A stretch of DNA of 64,000 nucleotides from an uncultured Phascolarctobacterium sp. (GTDB lineage Bacteria > Bacillota > Negativicutes > Acidaminococcales > Acidaminococcaceae): assembly GCA_905207485.1 (NCBI GenBank), contig CAJLLL010000001.1, positions 1-64,000 on the forward strand, in the 5' to 3' direction. Shown in pieces: positions 8,207-15,803 of the stretch (positions are counted from its first letter, which is position 1; each line of letters starts with the position of its first letter). The notes under the pieces are model-generated. The model was not told the DNA's origin and did no database searches. It saw only the letters and a program-made list of their open reading frames with translations. A program made the translations under genes and the position numbers.

Positions 8207-9443
8207 TATGATTAAAGATATTGCCCTTGCGCCTTCCGGCCATCAGAAAATAGCCTGGGTAAAAGAGCACATGCCGCTTTTGAATATTTTAAACGAGCGT
8301 TACGGCAGTAAAAAAATATTCGATGGCTTGAACATGGTAGTTACCATTCATTTGGAAGCAAAAACGGCTTATTTAGCGCAAACGCTGAAAAACTGCGGAG
8401 CTAATGTAGTTGTTACCGGCAGCAACCCTCTTTCCACGCAGGATGACGTTGCGGCAGCGCTTGCAGACAGCGGCGTTACTGTTTTCGCAACCCATGCCTG
8501 CACTCAGGAAGAATATGATTTGTATTTAAGCAAAGCGCTTGATACCAAACCGAGCCTGATTATTGATGACGGCGGCGACCTTGTTAATATGCTGCATACT
8601 ACTCGCCGTGAACTTATTCCTAACCTTTTGGGCGGCAGTGAAGAAACCACTACCGGCGTACATCGCCTGAAAGCTCTTAATGAAGCAGGCAAACTGGCTT
8701 TCCCGATGATTGCCGTTAACGATGCTTACTGCAAATATTTGTTCGATAACAGATACGGCACCGGCCAATCTTCATGGGACGGCATTATGCGTACTACCAA
8801 CCTTGTAGTTGCAGGCAAAACCGTTGTAGTTGCCGGTTATGGCTGGTGCGGCAAAGGCGTTGCCATGCGTGCCAAAGGCTTGGGCGCAAACGTTATCGTT
8901 ACCGAAATTGACCCGATTAAAGGCATTGAAGCAGTATTTGACGGTTTCCGCGTAATGCCGATGAAAGAAGCAGCCAAATACGGCGATTTCTTTGTAACCG
9001 TTACCGGCTGCAAAGATGTTATTACCAAAGAACATTTCCCGCTGATGAAAGATGGCGTTGTTCTTAGCAACGCAGGCCATTTTGATGTTGAGGTTAATGT
9101 AAAAGACCTTGAAGAAATGACCGTTGAACCTGCTTATGAAGTACGCAAAAACATTACCACTTACACCATGCCTAATGGGCACAAAATTAACCTGCTCGGC
9201 GAAGGCCGCCTGGTGAACCTTGCCTGCGGCGATGGACATCCGGCAGAAGTAATGGATCTTTCTTTTGCCATGCAGTTCCTTGCCATGAAATATCTGCTGG
9301 AACACAAAGGTGAACTTGAAAATAACCTTTATGTCCTGCCGGAAGAACTGAATACCGAAATTGCTGCTTTAAAACTGGAAGCAATGGGCTATGGCATTGA
9401 TACTTTAACACCGGAACAGTATGCTTACCTGCATGCAGAATAA
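8199..9443 (+). CDS. ahcY: S-adenosylhomocysteinase-family hydrolase (archaeal/Thermotoga-type)
   Basis: A 414-residue NAD-dependent hydrolase. HLEAKTAYLAQTL and GSNPLSTQDDVAAAL (about residues 50-90) bind the substrate, SEETTTGVHRL is near residue 147, and GYGWCGKG at residues 213-220 is the NAD-binding glycine loop. It is the short form, lacking the roughly 40-residue insert of eukaryotic and proteobacterial enzymes. The family splits S-adenosylhomocysteine into homocysteine and adenosine; a Methanocaldococcus relative prefers S-inosylhomocysteine. The start ATG 8199 has AAGGAGGA at 8183-8190. Its neighbours are mtnA, with which it overlaps, and a class II aldolase. Confidence 0.92.
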   Translation: MDSMIKDIALAPSGHQKIAWVKEHMPLLNILNERYGSKKIFDGLNMVVTIHLEAKTAYLAQTLKNCGANVVVTGSNPLSTQDDVAAALADSGVTVFATHACTQEEYDLYLSKALDTKPSLIIDDGGDLVNMLHTTRRELIPNLLGGSEETTTGVHRLKALNEAGKLAFPMIAVNDAYCKYLFDNRYGTGQSSWDGIMRTTNLVVAGKTVVVAGYGWCGKGVAMRAKGLGANVIVTEIDPIKGIEAVFDGFRVMPMKEAAKYGDFFVTVTGCKDVITKEHFPLMKDGVVLSNAGHFDVEVNVKDLEEMTVEPAYEVRKNITTYTMPNGHKINLLGEGRLVNLACGDGHPAEVMDLSFAMQFLAMKYLLEHKGELENNLYVLPEELNTEIAALKLEAMGYGIDTLTPEQYAYLHAE

Positions 9444-9444
9444 A

Positions 9445-10113
9445 ATGGATATTAAAGCAGTTAACATCGCGCGCGCAGACATTATTAAAGCAGCACAGAA
9501 AATGGCGCATCAAAATATGCTGCCAGGTTCATGGGGAAATTTAAGCATTAAAATTGATGCCTGTACTGTTGCCGTAACGCCATCCGGACGCAGCTACGAT
9601 AGTTTAACGCCGCAGGATATAACGGTAGTAGATGCAGCAGGAAAAACACTGGACGGAAATTTAATCCCCAGCAGTGAACTGCCGCTGCACCTTGCAATTT
9701 ATCAAGCCATTCCGGAAGCCGGTGCTGTTGTGCATACGCATAGCATTTACGCCAGCGCATGTGCTGCTGCACACAAAGATATACCGCCTTTAATTGAAGA
9801 CCTTGTGCAAATTATGGGCGGCGCAGTGCATTGTGCTGAATATGCGCTGCCCGGTACGGATGAGCTTGCCGCCAACGTAATTAAGGCAATGGGCGGCAAA
9901 CGTGCGGCTCTTTTGGCAAACCATGGCGTTGCAGCCTGGGGCACAACGCTTGACGAAGCAATCATGGTAGCAGGCATTGTAGAAAAAGCAGCGCAGCTTT
10001 ACTGCATAACGCAAAGCATCGGCGGGGCAGTACTGCTGCCGCAAAGTGATATTGATACCATGCATGCCTTTTATGAAGCACATTACCGTAAACGCCAGTT
10101 AGGAGAAGAATAA
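9445..10113 (+). CDS. Class II aldolase (fuculose-phosphate aldolase/DHAP-shunt type)
   Basis: This 222-residue protein has SSELPLHLAIY near residue 75, VVHTHSIYA near residue 95 (two metal-binding His) and LLANHGVAAWG near residue 155 (third His), the zinc aldolase signature of the AraD/FucA family. Downstream of mtnP and mtnA it fits the Ald2 enzyme of the DHAP shunt, which cleaves 5-methylthioribulose-1-phosphate to dihydroxyacetone phosphate and methylthioacetaldehyde. With 5-deoxyribulose-1-phosphate it would give acetaldehyde. I choose ATG 9445, just after the ahcY stop; ATG 9421 and 9433 are in frame but overlap ahcY. No start has a strong ribosome site. The stop overlaps the next ATG. 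Confidence 0.85.
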   Translation: MDIKAVNIARADIIKAAQKMAHQNMLPGSWGNLSIKIDACTVAVTPSGRSYDSLTPQDITVVDAAGKTLDGNLIPSSELPLHLAIYQAIPEAGAVVHTHSIYASACAAAHKDIPPLIEDLVQIMGGAVHCAEYALPGTDELAANVIKAMGGKRAALLANHGVAAWGTTLDEAIMVAGIVEKAAQLYCITQSIGGAVLLPQSDIDTMHAFYEAHYRKRQLGEE

Positions 10114-11393
10114 TGGCTAAATTACTTATTAAAAATGCTGAAATAATTTCAGCACAGGATAATGATAAATACTATATCGGCATTGAAGATAACCTGATTA
10201 AAGAAATCAGCAAAGTATTGCCGCAAGGATACGAAGAAGCAGAAGTTATTGATGCTGACGGCAAAATTGCCGTGCCCGGTATGGTAAACACCCATACCCA
10301 TGCTGCTATGACGCTTTTGCGCAGTTATGCGGATGATATGGTGCTGATGGACTGGCTGCAAAATAAAATATGGCCGGCCGAAGACGGTTTGACTGATGAT
10401 GATATTTACTGGGGAACCATGCTTTCTATTGTGGAAATGCTTAAAAGCGGAACAACCTGCTTTGCAGATATGTATTTTGCTATGGACAGAGTGGCAGACG
10501 CTGTTGCCGAAACAGGTATCCGTGCTGTTTTAAGCCGCGGACTGACAGGCTTCAGTGACGAAAATTTTGCTAAACTTGAAGAAAACGCAAAACTTTTTAA
10601 AGAACGCCATAACAGTTGCAACGGCCGCATCCATGTAATGTTTGGACCGCATGCACCATATACATGTTCTTTGGATTATCTGAAAAAAGTTATTGCCAAA
10701 GCACAGGAACTTGGCAGTGAACTACATATGCATCTTTGCGAAACAAAAGGTGAAGTGGATAACTGCCTGAAAGAACACGGCGTAACTCCCATTAAGCTGA
10801 TGGACAGCATTGGCTTGTTTGAATGCGGTACGCTTGCAGCTCACTGCGTGCATGTAGATGAGGAAGATATAGCAATTATGGCTGCTAAACATGTGCGTGT
10901 TGCACACAATCCGCAAAGCAACCTGAAACTTGCCAGCGGTATTGCACCAGTGCCTGCCATGCTTAAATACGGCATAATTGTGGGGCTTGGCACCGACGGC
11001 ACCAGCAGCAATAATAACCTTGATATGCTTGAAGAATGCCGCCTTGCAGCTATGCTGCACAAAAATATGACAGGTGACCCCGAAATTTTACCTGCTGCCC
11101 AGGCACTTGCCATGGCAACAAGCGAAGGCGCTAAAGCCCTTGGCTTTGAAAACCTTGGTGAAGTAAAAGCAGGGCAAAAAGCAGATATTGTGCTTTACGA
11201 TATGGATAAACCTTACTGGCATCCGCGTCACGACAGAACTTCGCTGTTTGTATATGCAGCCAATGCCGGTGATGCCGATACTGTTATTGTTGACGGCAAA
11301 GTACTTATGCAAAACGGCATACTGCTCCATATGGATGTGGAGAAAATCTATGCTGAAGCAGATGCCCGTGCACGCCGTTTAACTAATAAATAA
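10113..11393 (+). CDS. mtaD: 5-methylthioadenosine/S-adenosylhomocysteine deaminase
   Basis: A 426-residue amidohydrolase with HTHAAM (His 61 and His 63), HMHLCE near residue 207, CVHVDEEDI near residue 245 and GTDGTSSNNNLDMLEE near residue 292. These provide the zinc ligands and catalytic acid residues of the MTA/SAH deaminase group. It converts methylthioadenosine to methylthioinosine and SAH to S-inosylhomocysteine. The position in one operon with a phosphorylase and an SAH hydrolase suggests deamination comes first in both salvage routes. The start overlaps the aldolase stop by one base (TAATG). Confidence 0.93.
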   Translation: MAKLLIKNAEIISAQDNDKYYIGIEDNLIKEISKVLPQGYEEAEVIDADGKIAVPGMVNTHTHAAMTLLRSYADDMVLMDWLQNKIWPAEDGLTDDDIYWGTMLSIVEMLKSGTTCFADMYFAMDRVADAVAETGIRAVLSRGLTGFSDENFAKLEENAKLFKERHNSCNGRIHVMFGPHAPYTCSLDYLKKVIAKAQELGSELHMHLCETKGEVDNCLKEHGVTPIKLMDSIGLFECGTLAAHCVHVDEEDIAIMAAKHVRVAHNPQSNLKLASGIAPVPAMLKYGIIVGLGTDGTSSNNNLDMLEECRLAAMLHKNMTGDPEILPAAQALAMATSEGAKALGFENLGEVKAGQKADIVLYDMDKPYWHPRHDRTSLFVYAANAGDADTVIVDGKVLMQNGILLHMDVEKIYAEADARARRLTNK

Positions 11394-11425
11394 TTAATAA
11401 ATTTTGTTTTGGGAGGGAAACATAA

Positions 11426-12268
11426 GTGGCTAAAATTTTATTTAAAAGTAATTTAGCACCTTCTGTTTACGAATTTTTGGTAGACACGCCCTTAATTGCA
11501 CATAAATGCCAGCCGGGGCAATTTGTAATGATTCGCACTGATGAAAACAGCGAACGTATTCCGCTGACTATTGCTGATTTTGACCGCGAAAAAGGCACTA
11601 TTACCTTAATTGTGCAGGCAGTTGGCAACACAACAAAACATCTGTGTGAAAACTTTGAAGAAGGCGATGATATTCTTGACGTTGTCGGTCCGCTTGGACA
11701 TCCTTCCGAAATGGGCAAGTTCGGTACAGTTGTATGTGTTGGCGGCGGTATCGGTGTTGCACCGGTGTACCCGATTGCACGCGCTTATCACGAACTTGGC
11801 AACAAAGTTATTTCTATCGTTGGCGCACGCAGCAAAGATTTAATTATTTGGCGTGATAAAATGGAAGCTATCAGTGATGAACTGATTATTACTACCGATG
11901 ACGGCAGCGAAGGGCATAAAGGTTTTGTAACCGACCCGCTGCGCGAAATGCTTGAAAAAGGCGAAAAGGTAGATTTAGTGCTTGCCATAGGCCCCGTTAT
12001 TATGATGAAAAACGTAGCCGCTACAACTAAACCTTTCGGCACTAAAACTACAGTCAGCCTTAATACCATCATGGTTGACGGTACCGGCATGTGCGGTGGC
12101 TGTCGTGTGACCGTAGGCAGTGAAACAAAATTTGCCTGCGTTGACGGACCTGAGTTTGACGGACATTTGGTTGACTTTGCCAACTTAATGCAGCGCCAGT
12201 TAATGTATAAAGACCAGGAAAGCCTGGAATATAGCTGCGGAGGTCATTGCAAATGCGTGGAGGAATGA
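11426..12268 (+). CDS. nfnA: NADH-dependent ferredoxin:NADP+ oxidoreductase, small subunit
   Basis: A 280-residue PyrK/ferredoxin-reductase-like flavoprotein. An FAD domain contains ERIPLTIAD near residue 35, an NAD domain contains GGGIGVAPV near residue 108, and the C-terminal cysteines CGGC plus FACVDGPEF (about 215-240) bind a 2Fe-2S cluster. Paired with the next gene, a GltD-like protein, this is the NfnAB layout. NfnAB couples NADH and reduced ferredoxin oxidation to NADP+ reduction by electron bifurcation. On its own it could be read as PyrK, but no pyrD is near. The start is GTG 11426 behind GGGAGGG. Confidence 0.85.
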   Translation: MAKILFKSNLAPSVYEFLVDTPLIAHKCQPGQFVMIRTDENSERIPLTIADFDREKGTITLIVQAVGNTTKHLCENFEEGDDILDVVGPLGHPSEMGKFGTVVCVGGGIGVAPVYPIARAYHELGNKVISIVGARSKDLIIWRDKMEAISDELIITTDDGSEGHKGFVTDPLREMLEKGEKVDLVLAIGPVIMMKNVAATTKPFGTKTTVSLNTIMVDGTGMCGGCRVTVGSETKFACVDGPEFDGHLVDFANLMQRQLMYKDQESLEYSCGGHCKCVEE

Positions 12269-13644
12269 GAAACCCGATGCCGGAACAGCCGGCTGACGTA
12301 AGAAATAAAAACTTTAAAGAAGTAGCGCTCGGCTATGATATGAAAACTGCCGTTGACGAAGCAGAACGCTGCCTGCATTGCCCTAAACCGCTCTGCGTAA
12401 GCGGCTGCCCGGTTAATGTTGAAATTCCTGCTTTTATTGCTGCCGTTAAAGAAGGCAATATGGAAGAAGCCATTAAAATTTTAAAACGCAAAAACAGCCT
12501 GCCAGCAGTTTGCGGACGCGTTTGCCCGCAGGAAAACCAGTGTGAAAGCAAATGCGTACTGGGCATTAAAGGGCAATCTGTCGCTATTGGCCGTCTGGAA
12601 CGTTTTGTAGCCGATTACGCACGTGAACACGGGCTTGATAATGCAGATGAATCCAAAGCTGCTCCCAACGGCAAAAAAGTTGCTATTGTAGGCAGCGGCC
12701 CGTCCGGGCTTACTGCTGCCGGTGACCTTGCAAAAATGGGTTATGATGTAACAATTTTTGAAGCGCTGCACGCTCCTGGCGGCGTACTGATGTATGGCAT
12801 TCCGGAATTCCGCCTGCCTAAAGAAATTGTACAGCATGAAATTGAAGCGCTGAAAAAACTGGGCGTAAAAATTATGGTAGATGCTGTTATCGGCCGCCTG
12901 TTTACTATTCAGGAGTTGTTTGAAGAAGAAGGCTTTGATGCTATTTATGTTGGCACCGGCGCAGGCCTGCCGCATTTTATGAATATTGAAGGCGAAAATC
13001 TTAATGGCGTATATTCTGCCAATGAATTTTTAACCCGCGTAAATTTAATGCGTGCTTATCAGTTCCCAAAAGTTGCAACACCTGTTTACATTGGTAAAAA
13101 AGTTGCAGTTGTAGGTGCAGGCAATGTAGCAATGGACGCAGCGCGTACAGCTAAACGCCTTGGCGCGGAAGAAGTTTATATCGTTTACCGCCGCAGCGAA
13201 GATGAAATGCCGGCACGTAAAGAAGAAATCGGCCATGCCCGCGAAGAAGGCATTGAACTGCGCCTGCTTAATAATCCGGTACGAATTTTAGGCAACGAAA
13301 AAGGCTGGGTAAGCGGCATGGAATGTATCAAAATGGAACTGGGCGAATCTGATGCCAGCGGACGCCGCAGTCCGGTAGCCATTAAAGGCAGCGAATATGT
13401 GCTTGATGTAGATATGGTTGTAATGGCAATAGGGCAGGGACCAAACCCGCTCTTAAAACAAACCACGCACGACCTTGAAACCAACAAGCGCGGAAATATC
13501 GTAGCTGATGAAAACGGCGCAACCTCTATCCCCGGCGTATTTGCGGGAGGCGATATTGTAACAGGCGCCGCAACCGTAATATCCGCCATGGGCGCAGGCA
13601 AAAAAGCCGCCCATGCAATTGATGAATATTTAAAAAATAAATAA
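12253..13644 (+). CDS. nfnB: NADH-dependent ferredoxin:NADP+ oxidoreductase, large subunit (GltA/GltD-like)
   Basis: A 463-residue protein with an N-terminal alpha-helical iron-sulfur domain (CLHCPKPLCVSGCP near residue 40, CGRVCPQENQCESKC near residue 88). Two dinucleotide-binding domains follow, with GSGPSGLTAAGDLA near residue 150 and GAGNVAMDAARTA near residue 290. This is the GltD/NfnB pattern. The glutamate synthase large subunit is absent, and the nfnA gene overlaps it, so NfnB is preferred over GltD. I start at ATG 12253, where CGGAGG lies 9 bases upstream. ATG 12265 or ATG 12277 would place the nearby GGAGG too close or too far. Confidence 0.85.
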   Translation: MRGGMRNPMPEQPADVRNKNFKEVALGYDMKTAVDEAERCLHCPKPLCVSGCPVNVEIPAFIAAVKEGNMEEAIKILKRKNSLPAVCGRVCPQENQCESKCVLGIKGQSVAIGRLERFVADYAREHGLDNADESKAAPNGKKVAIVGSGPSGLTAAGDLAKMGYDVTIFEALHAPGGVLMYGIPEFRLPKEIVQHEIEALKKLGVKIMVDAVIGRLFTIQELFEEEGFDAIYVGTGAGLPHFMNIEGENLNGVYSANEFLTRVNLMRAYQFPKVATPVYIGKKVAVVGAGNVAMDAARTAKRLGAEEVYIVYRRSEDEMPARKEEIGHAREEGIELRLLNNPVRILGNEKGWVSGMECIKMELGESDASGRRSPVAIKGSEYVLDVDMVVMAIGQGPNPLLKQTTHDLETNKRGNIVADENGATSIPGVFAGGDIVTGAATVISAMGAGKKAAHAIDEYLKNK

Positions 13645-13657
13645 TTGGGTGTAAAAT

Positions 13658-13700
13658 AAAGCAGTTTACCTGTATAATATATGGGTAAACTGCTTTTTTA
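13658..13700 (+). terminator. Intrinsic terminator of the salvage/nfnAB operon
   Basis: The arms AAAGCAGTTTACC (13658-13670) and GGTAAACTGCTTT (13684-13696) pair perfectly over 13 bp, with a 13-base loop and a T run at the 3' side. It lies 14 bases after the nfnB stop and marks the end of the plus-strand operon. Confidence 0.88.
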
Positions 13701-13734
13701 TGCGGTTATTTAAATTTATAATACGAGGTAAAGA

Positions 13735-15045
13735 ATGATAGAGTTTGCGGTTTTGGCGATGTTTTGTTCGCTTTTGCTGTGGTGCGTGCTGTTTGGTTAT
13801 TCTATTTTGTATGCGCTGGGAGCTGGCTTAGTACTTTTCTGGTTATATGGCAGGCATAAAGGTTTTGCATGGCAGGAACTGTTTAATTTATCATTTAACG
13901 GTATTAAACAAGTTAAAAACATACTGATAACTTTTATGCTTATCGGCATGCTTACGGCATTATGGCGAGAGGCAGGTACAATTCCTGTTATTGTATGTTA
14001 TGCTGCCCAGTTTATTAATCCTTCGCTGTTTTTGCTAATGGCGTTTTTACTTAACTGTTTAATTTCCGTACTTACTGGCACAGCTTTTGGTACTGCTGCT
14101 ACTATGGGTGTAATTTGCGCGGCTATTGGTTCTACAATGCAGGTTAATCCATTACTTACAGGCGGAGCAGTGCTTTCTGGCGTATTTTTTGGCGACCGCT
14201 GTTCGCCGGTATCAACAAGTGCGCTTCTGGTTGCAGAACTTACTTCTACAAGCATTTTTACAAATATCAAAAATATGCTCCGTTCGGCAGTTGTGCCTTT
14301 TATATTAAGCTGCATATTATATGCTGCCGTTGGTTTTATTTTAAATGTTTCCGGTGAAATGCTTGATTTAGAACATATATTCGGACGTGCTTTTAATCTA
14401 AACTCCATAGCACTTTTGCCGGCTATTGCCATTTTTATCATGGCAGCAATGAGAATTGACGTAAAAAAGGCTATGCTGGTCAGTATTTTAACAGCGCTGC
14501 CGGTTTGCATATTCGTACAGCAAACTCCGTTAAGCAAATTCCCTTATCTGCTTTGGGCAGGATATACGGCAAATGATGCCCAACTTGCAGCAATGCTGAA
14601 TGGGGGAGGGATAATTTCGATGCTGAACGTATCGGCAATAATCTTTCTTTCGGCAACATATACAGGAATTTTTCAAAAAACAGGTTTGCTGAATAAGGCA
14701 AAACTTGCAATAAACCTTATTGCAAGACAAACAACATCATTTGCAGCCATTCTTATAACCGCAATTATATCTTCAATTATTGCATGCAACCAGGTACTGG
14801 CAACAATGCTTACGCACCAGCTTTGCAATCAGCTTGAGCCTAACAGAAACACTATGGCGCTTAATCTTGAAGATACAGCCGTTGTTGTAGCTGCATTGGT
14901 GCCGTGGTCAATTGCCGGGGCAGTACCGCTGGCATCTATCGGCGCACCGGCAGAAAGCATTTTATTTGCCTGCTTTTTGTATATACTGCCTTTATGGCGT
15001 CTGTTTACTGCATCATACCATAAACATAAAAAAATCAGGCAATAA
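13735..15045 (+). CDS. NhaC-type Na+/H+ antiporter
   Basis: A 436-residue protein with about eleven hydrophobic segments. The stretch GAVLSGVFFGDRCSPVSTSA near residue 142 is the most conserved part of the NhaC family, whose members exchange sodium for protons or, in some cases, malate or lactate pairs. ATG 13735 is preceded by GAGGTAAAG at suitable spacing. It is a single-gene unit between the nfnAB terminator and the pduL promoter. Nothing around it identifies the exact substrate, so the call is at family level. Confidence 0.85.
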   Translation: MIEFAVLAMFCSLLLWCVLFGYSILYALGAGLVLFWLYGRHKGFAWQELFNLSFNGIKQVKNILITFMLIGMLTALWREAGTIPVIVCYAAQFINPSLFLLMAFLLNCLISVLTGTAFGTAATMGVICAAIGSTMQVNPLLTGGAVLSGVFFGDRCSPVSTSALLVAELTSTSIFTNIKNMLRSAVVPFILSCILYAAVGFILNVSGEMLDLEHIFGRAFNLNSIALLPAIAIFIMAAMRIDVKKAMLVSILTALPVCIFVQQTPLSKFPYLLWAGYTANDAQLAAMLNGGGIISMLNVSAIIFLSATYTGIFQKTGLLNKAKLAINLIARQTTSFAAILITAIISSIIACNQVLATMLTHQLCNQLEPNRNTMALNLEDTAVVVAALVPWSIAGAVPLASIGAPAESILFACFLYILPLWRLFTASYHKHKKIRQ

Positions 15046-15115
15046 ATTAAACTGCCTGCATTACAGCCGGTCTGTTTTTGTAAAATTTTATAATGGCTAT
15101 TGAAAGTTATTATAA

Positions 15116-15125
15116 TTGTATACAA
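15116..15125. promoter_or_regulatory. Palindrome TTGTATACAA, candidate operator upstream of the pduL promoter
   Basis: A perfect 10 bp palindrome 10 bases upstream of the -35 box. The GTATAC core resembles operators of GntR-type regulators, but no such regulator is in the window. Confidence 0.45.
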
Positions 15126-15135
15126 GTAAAATTAA

Positions 15136-15165
15136 ATGACAGCAGGCTTACTTTTGGTGTATAAT
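15136..15165 (+). promoter_or_regulatory. Sigma-70 type promoter of the pduL unit
   Basis: ATGACA at 15136-15141 and TATAAT at 15160-15165 are separated by 18 bases and lie 45 bases before the pduL start. Palindromes lie on either side, at 15116-15125 and 15176-15187. Confidence 0.65.
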
Positions 15166-15175
15166 AAATATTGAA

Positions 15176-15187
15176 TTAGTATACTAA
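15176..15187. promoter_or_regulatory. Palindrome TTAGTATACTAA, candidate operator downstream of the -10 box
   Basis: A perfect 12 bp palindrome beginning 10 bases after the -10 box and sharing the GTATAC core with the upstream site. The two centres are 61 bp apart, about six helical turns, which would allow looping. Confidence 0.45.
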
Positions 15188-15209
15188 ATTTAAACAAGAG
15201 GTGAAGTAC

Positions 15210-15785
15210 ATGCGTTTTAAATTAAGATTAGGTGTTTCCGGACGCCACTGCCATTTAAAAAGAGAAGATATGGATATATTGTTCGGCTACGGAAGCGAAT
15301 TGCATCCTATAAAGCCTATTGTGCAGCCCGGTCAGTATACAAGCGAAGAAACCGTTATGCTTGAAACCGATAAAGGCAAAATGAAACTGCGTGTTATTGG
15401 ACCGCTCCGTCCTTATACTCAGGTAGAACTTGCCAAAACAGATGCCCGCAAAATGGGGATTGACCCACCGATTTGTTTCTCCGGTTATCTTGACGGTTCT
15501 ATGGGCGGCAGGCTTGTTGGACCTAAAGGTGAAATAGTTATAAAAGAAGGCATTATGCTGGTACAGCGCCATATTCACCTGTGCCCGGAAACTGCTGCAA
15601 AATATCATTTAAAGAACCATGATATCGTTGCTATGGAAACAGCCGGTCCGCGTGCTCTGCGTTTTGAAAACGTTTATGTAAGAACCGGCCCTGACCATGC
15701 TGATGAAATTCATATTGATACCGACGAAGGCAATGCTTGCGGACTTGAAACAGGCGCCATAGTTGATATCGTTACTAAATTCTAA
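15210..15785 (+). CDS. pduL: PduL-type phosphate acyltransferase
   Basis: PduL swaps CoA and phosphate on acetyl or propionyl groups. The 191-residue protein consists of two similar beta-barrel halves, with GRHCHLK (His 13 and His 15) and VQRHIHL near residue 115 providing zinc ligands. It lacks the N-terminal encapsulation peptide found on microcompartment PduL, and no shell protein genes are near. It is therefore likely a housekeeping enzyme that replaces Pta. ATG 15210 follows AAGAGGTG at 15196-15203; an upstream GTG at 15201 overlaps that ribosome site. The next gene starts 18 bases later and is probably co-transcribed. Confidence 0.87.
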   Translation: MRFKLRLGVSGRHCHLKREDMDILFGYGSELHPIKPIVQPGQYTSEETVMLETDKGKMKLRVIGPLRPYTQVELAKTDARKMGIDPPICFSGYLDGSMGGRLVGPKGEIVIKEGIMLVQRHIHLCPETAAKYHLKNHDIVAMETAGPRALRFENVYVRTGPDHADEIHIDTDEGNACGLETGAIVDIVTKF

Positions 15786-15803
15786 TTATATTGAGGCATA
15801 AAA

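Noticed and set aside
8772..9305. Minus-strand frame of 177 codons opposite ahcY
   Set aside because: Antisense to a clear SAH hydrolase gene, with a His/Phe-rich composition typical of shadow frames.
15201..15785. Bacterial microcompartment locus around pduL
   Set aside because: No shell proteins or encapsulation peptide are present; the neighbours are exported proteins and an antiporter.
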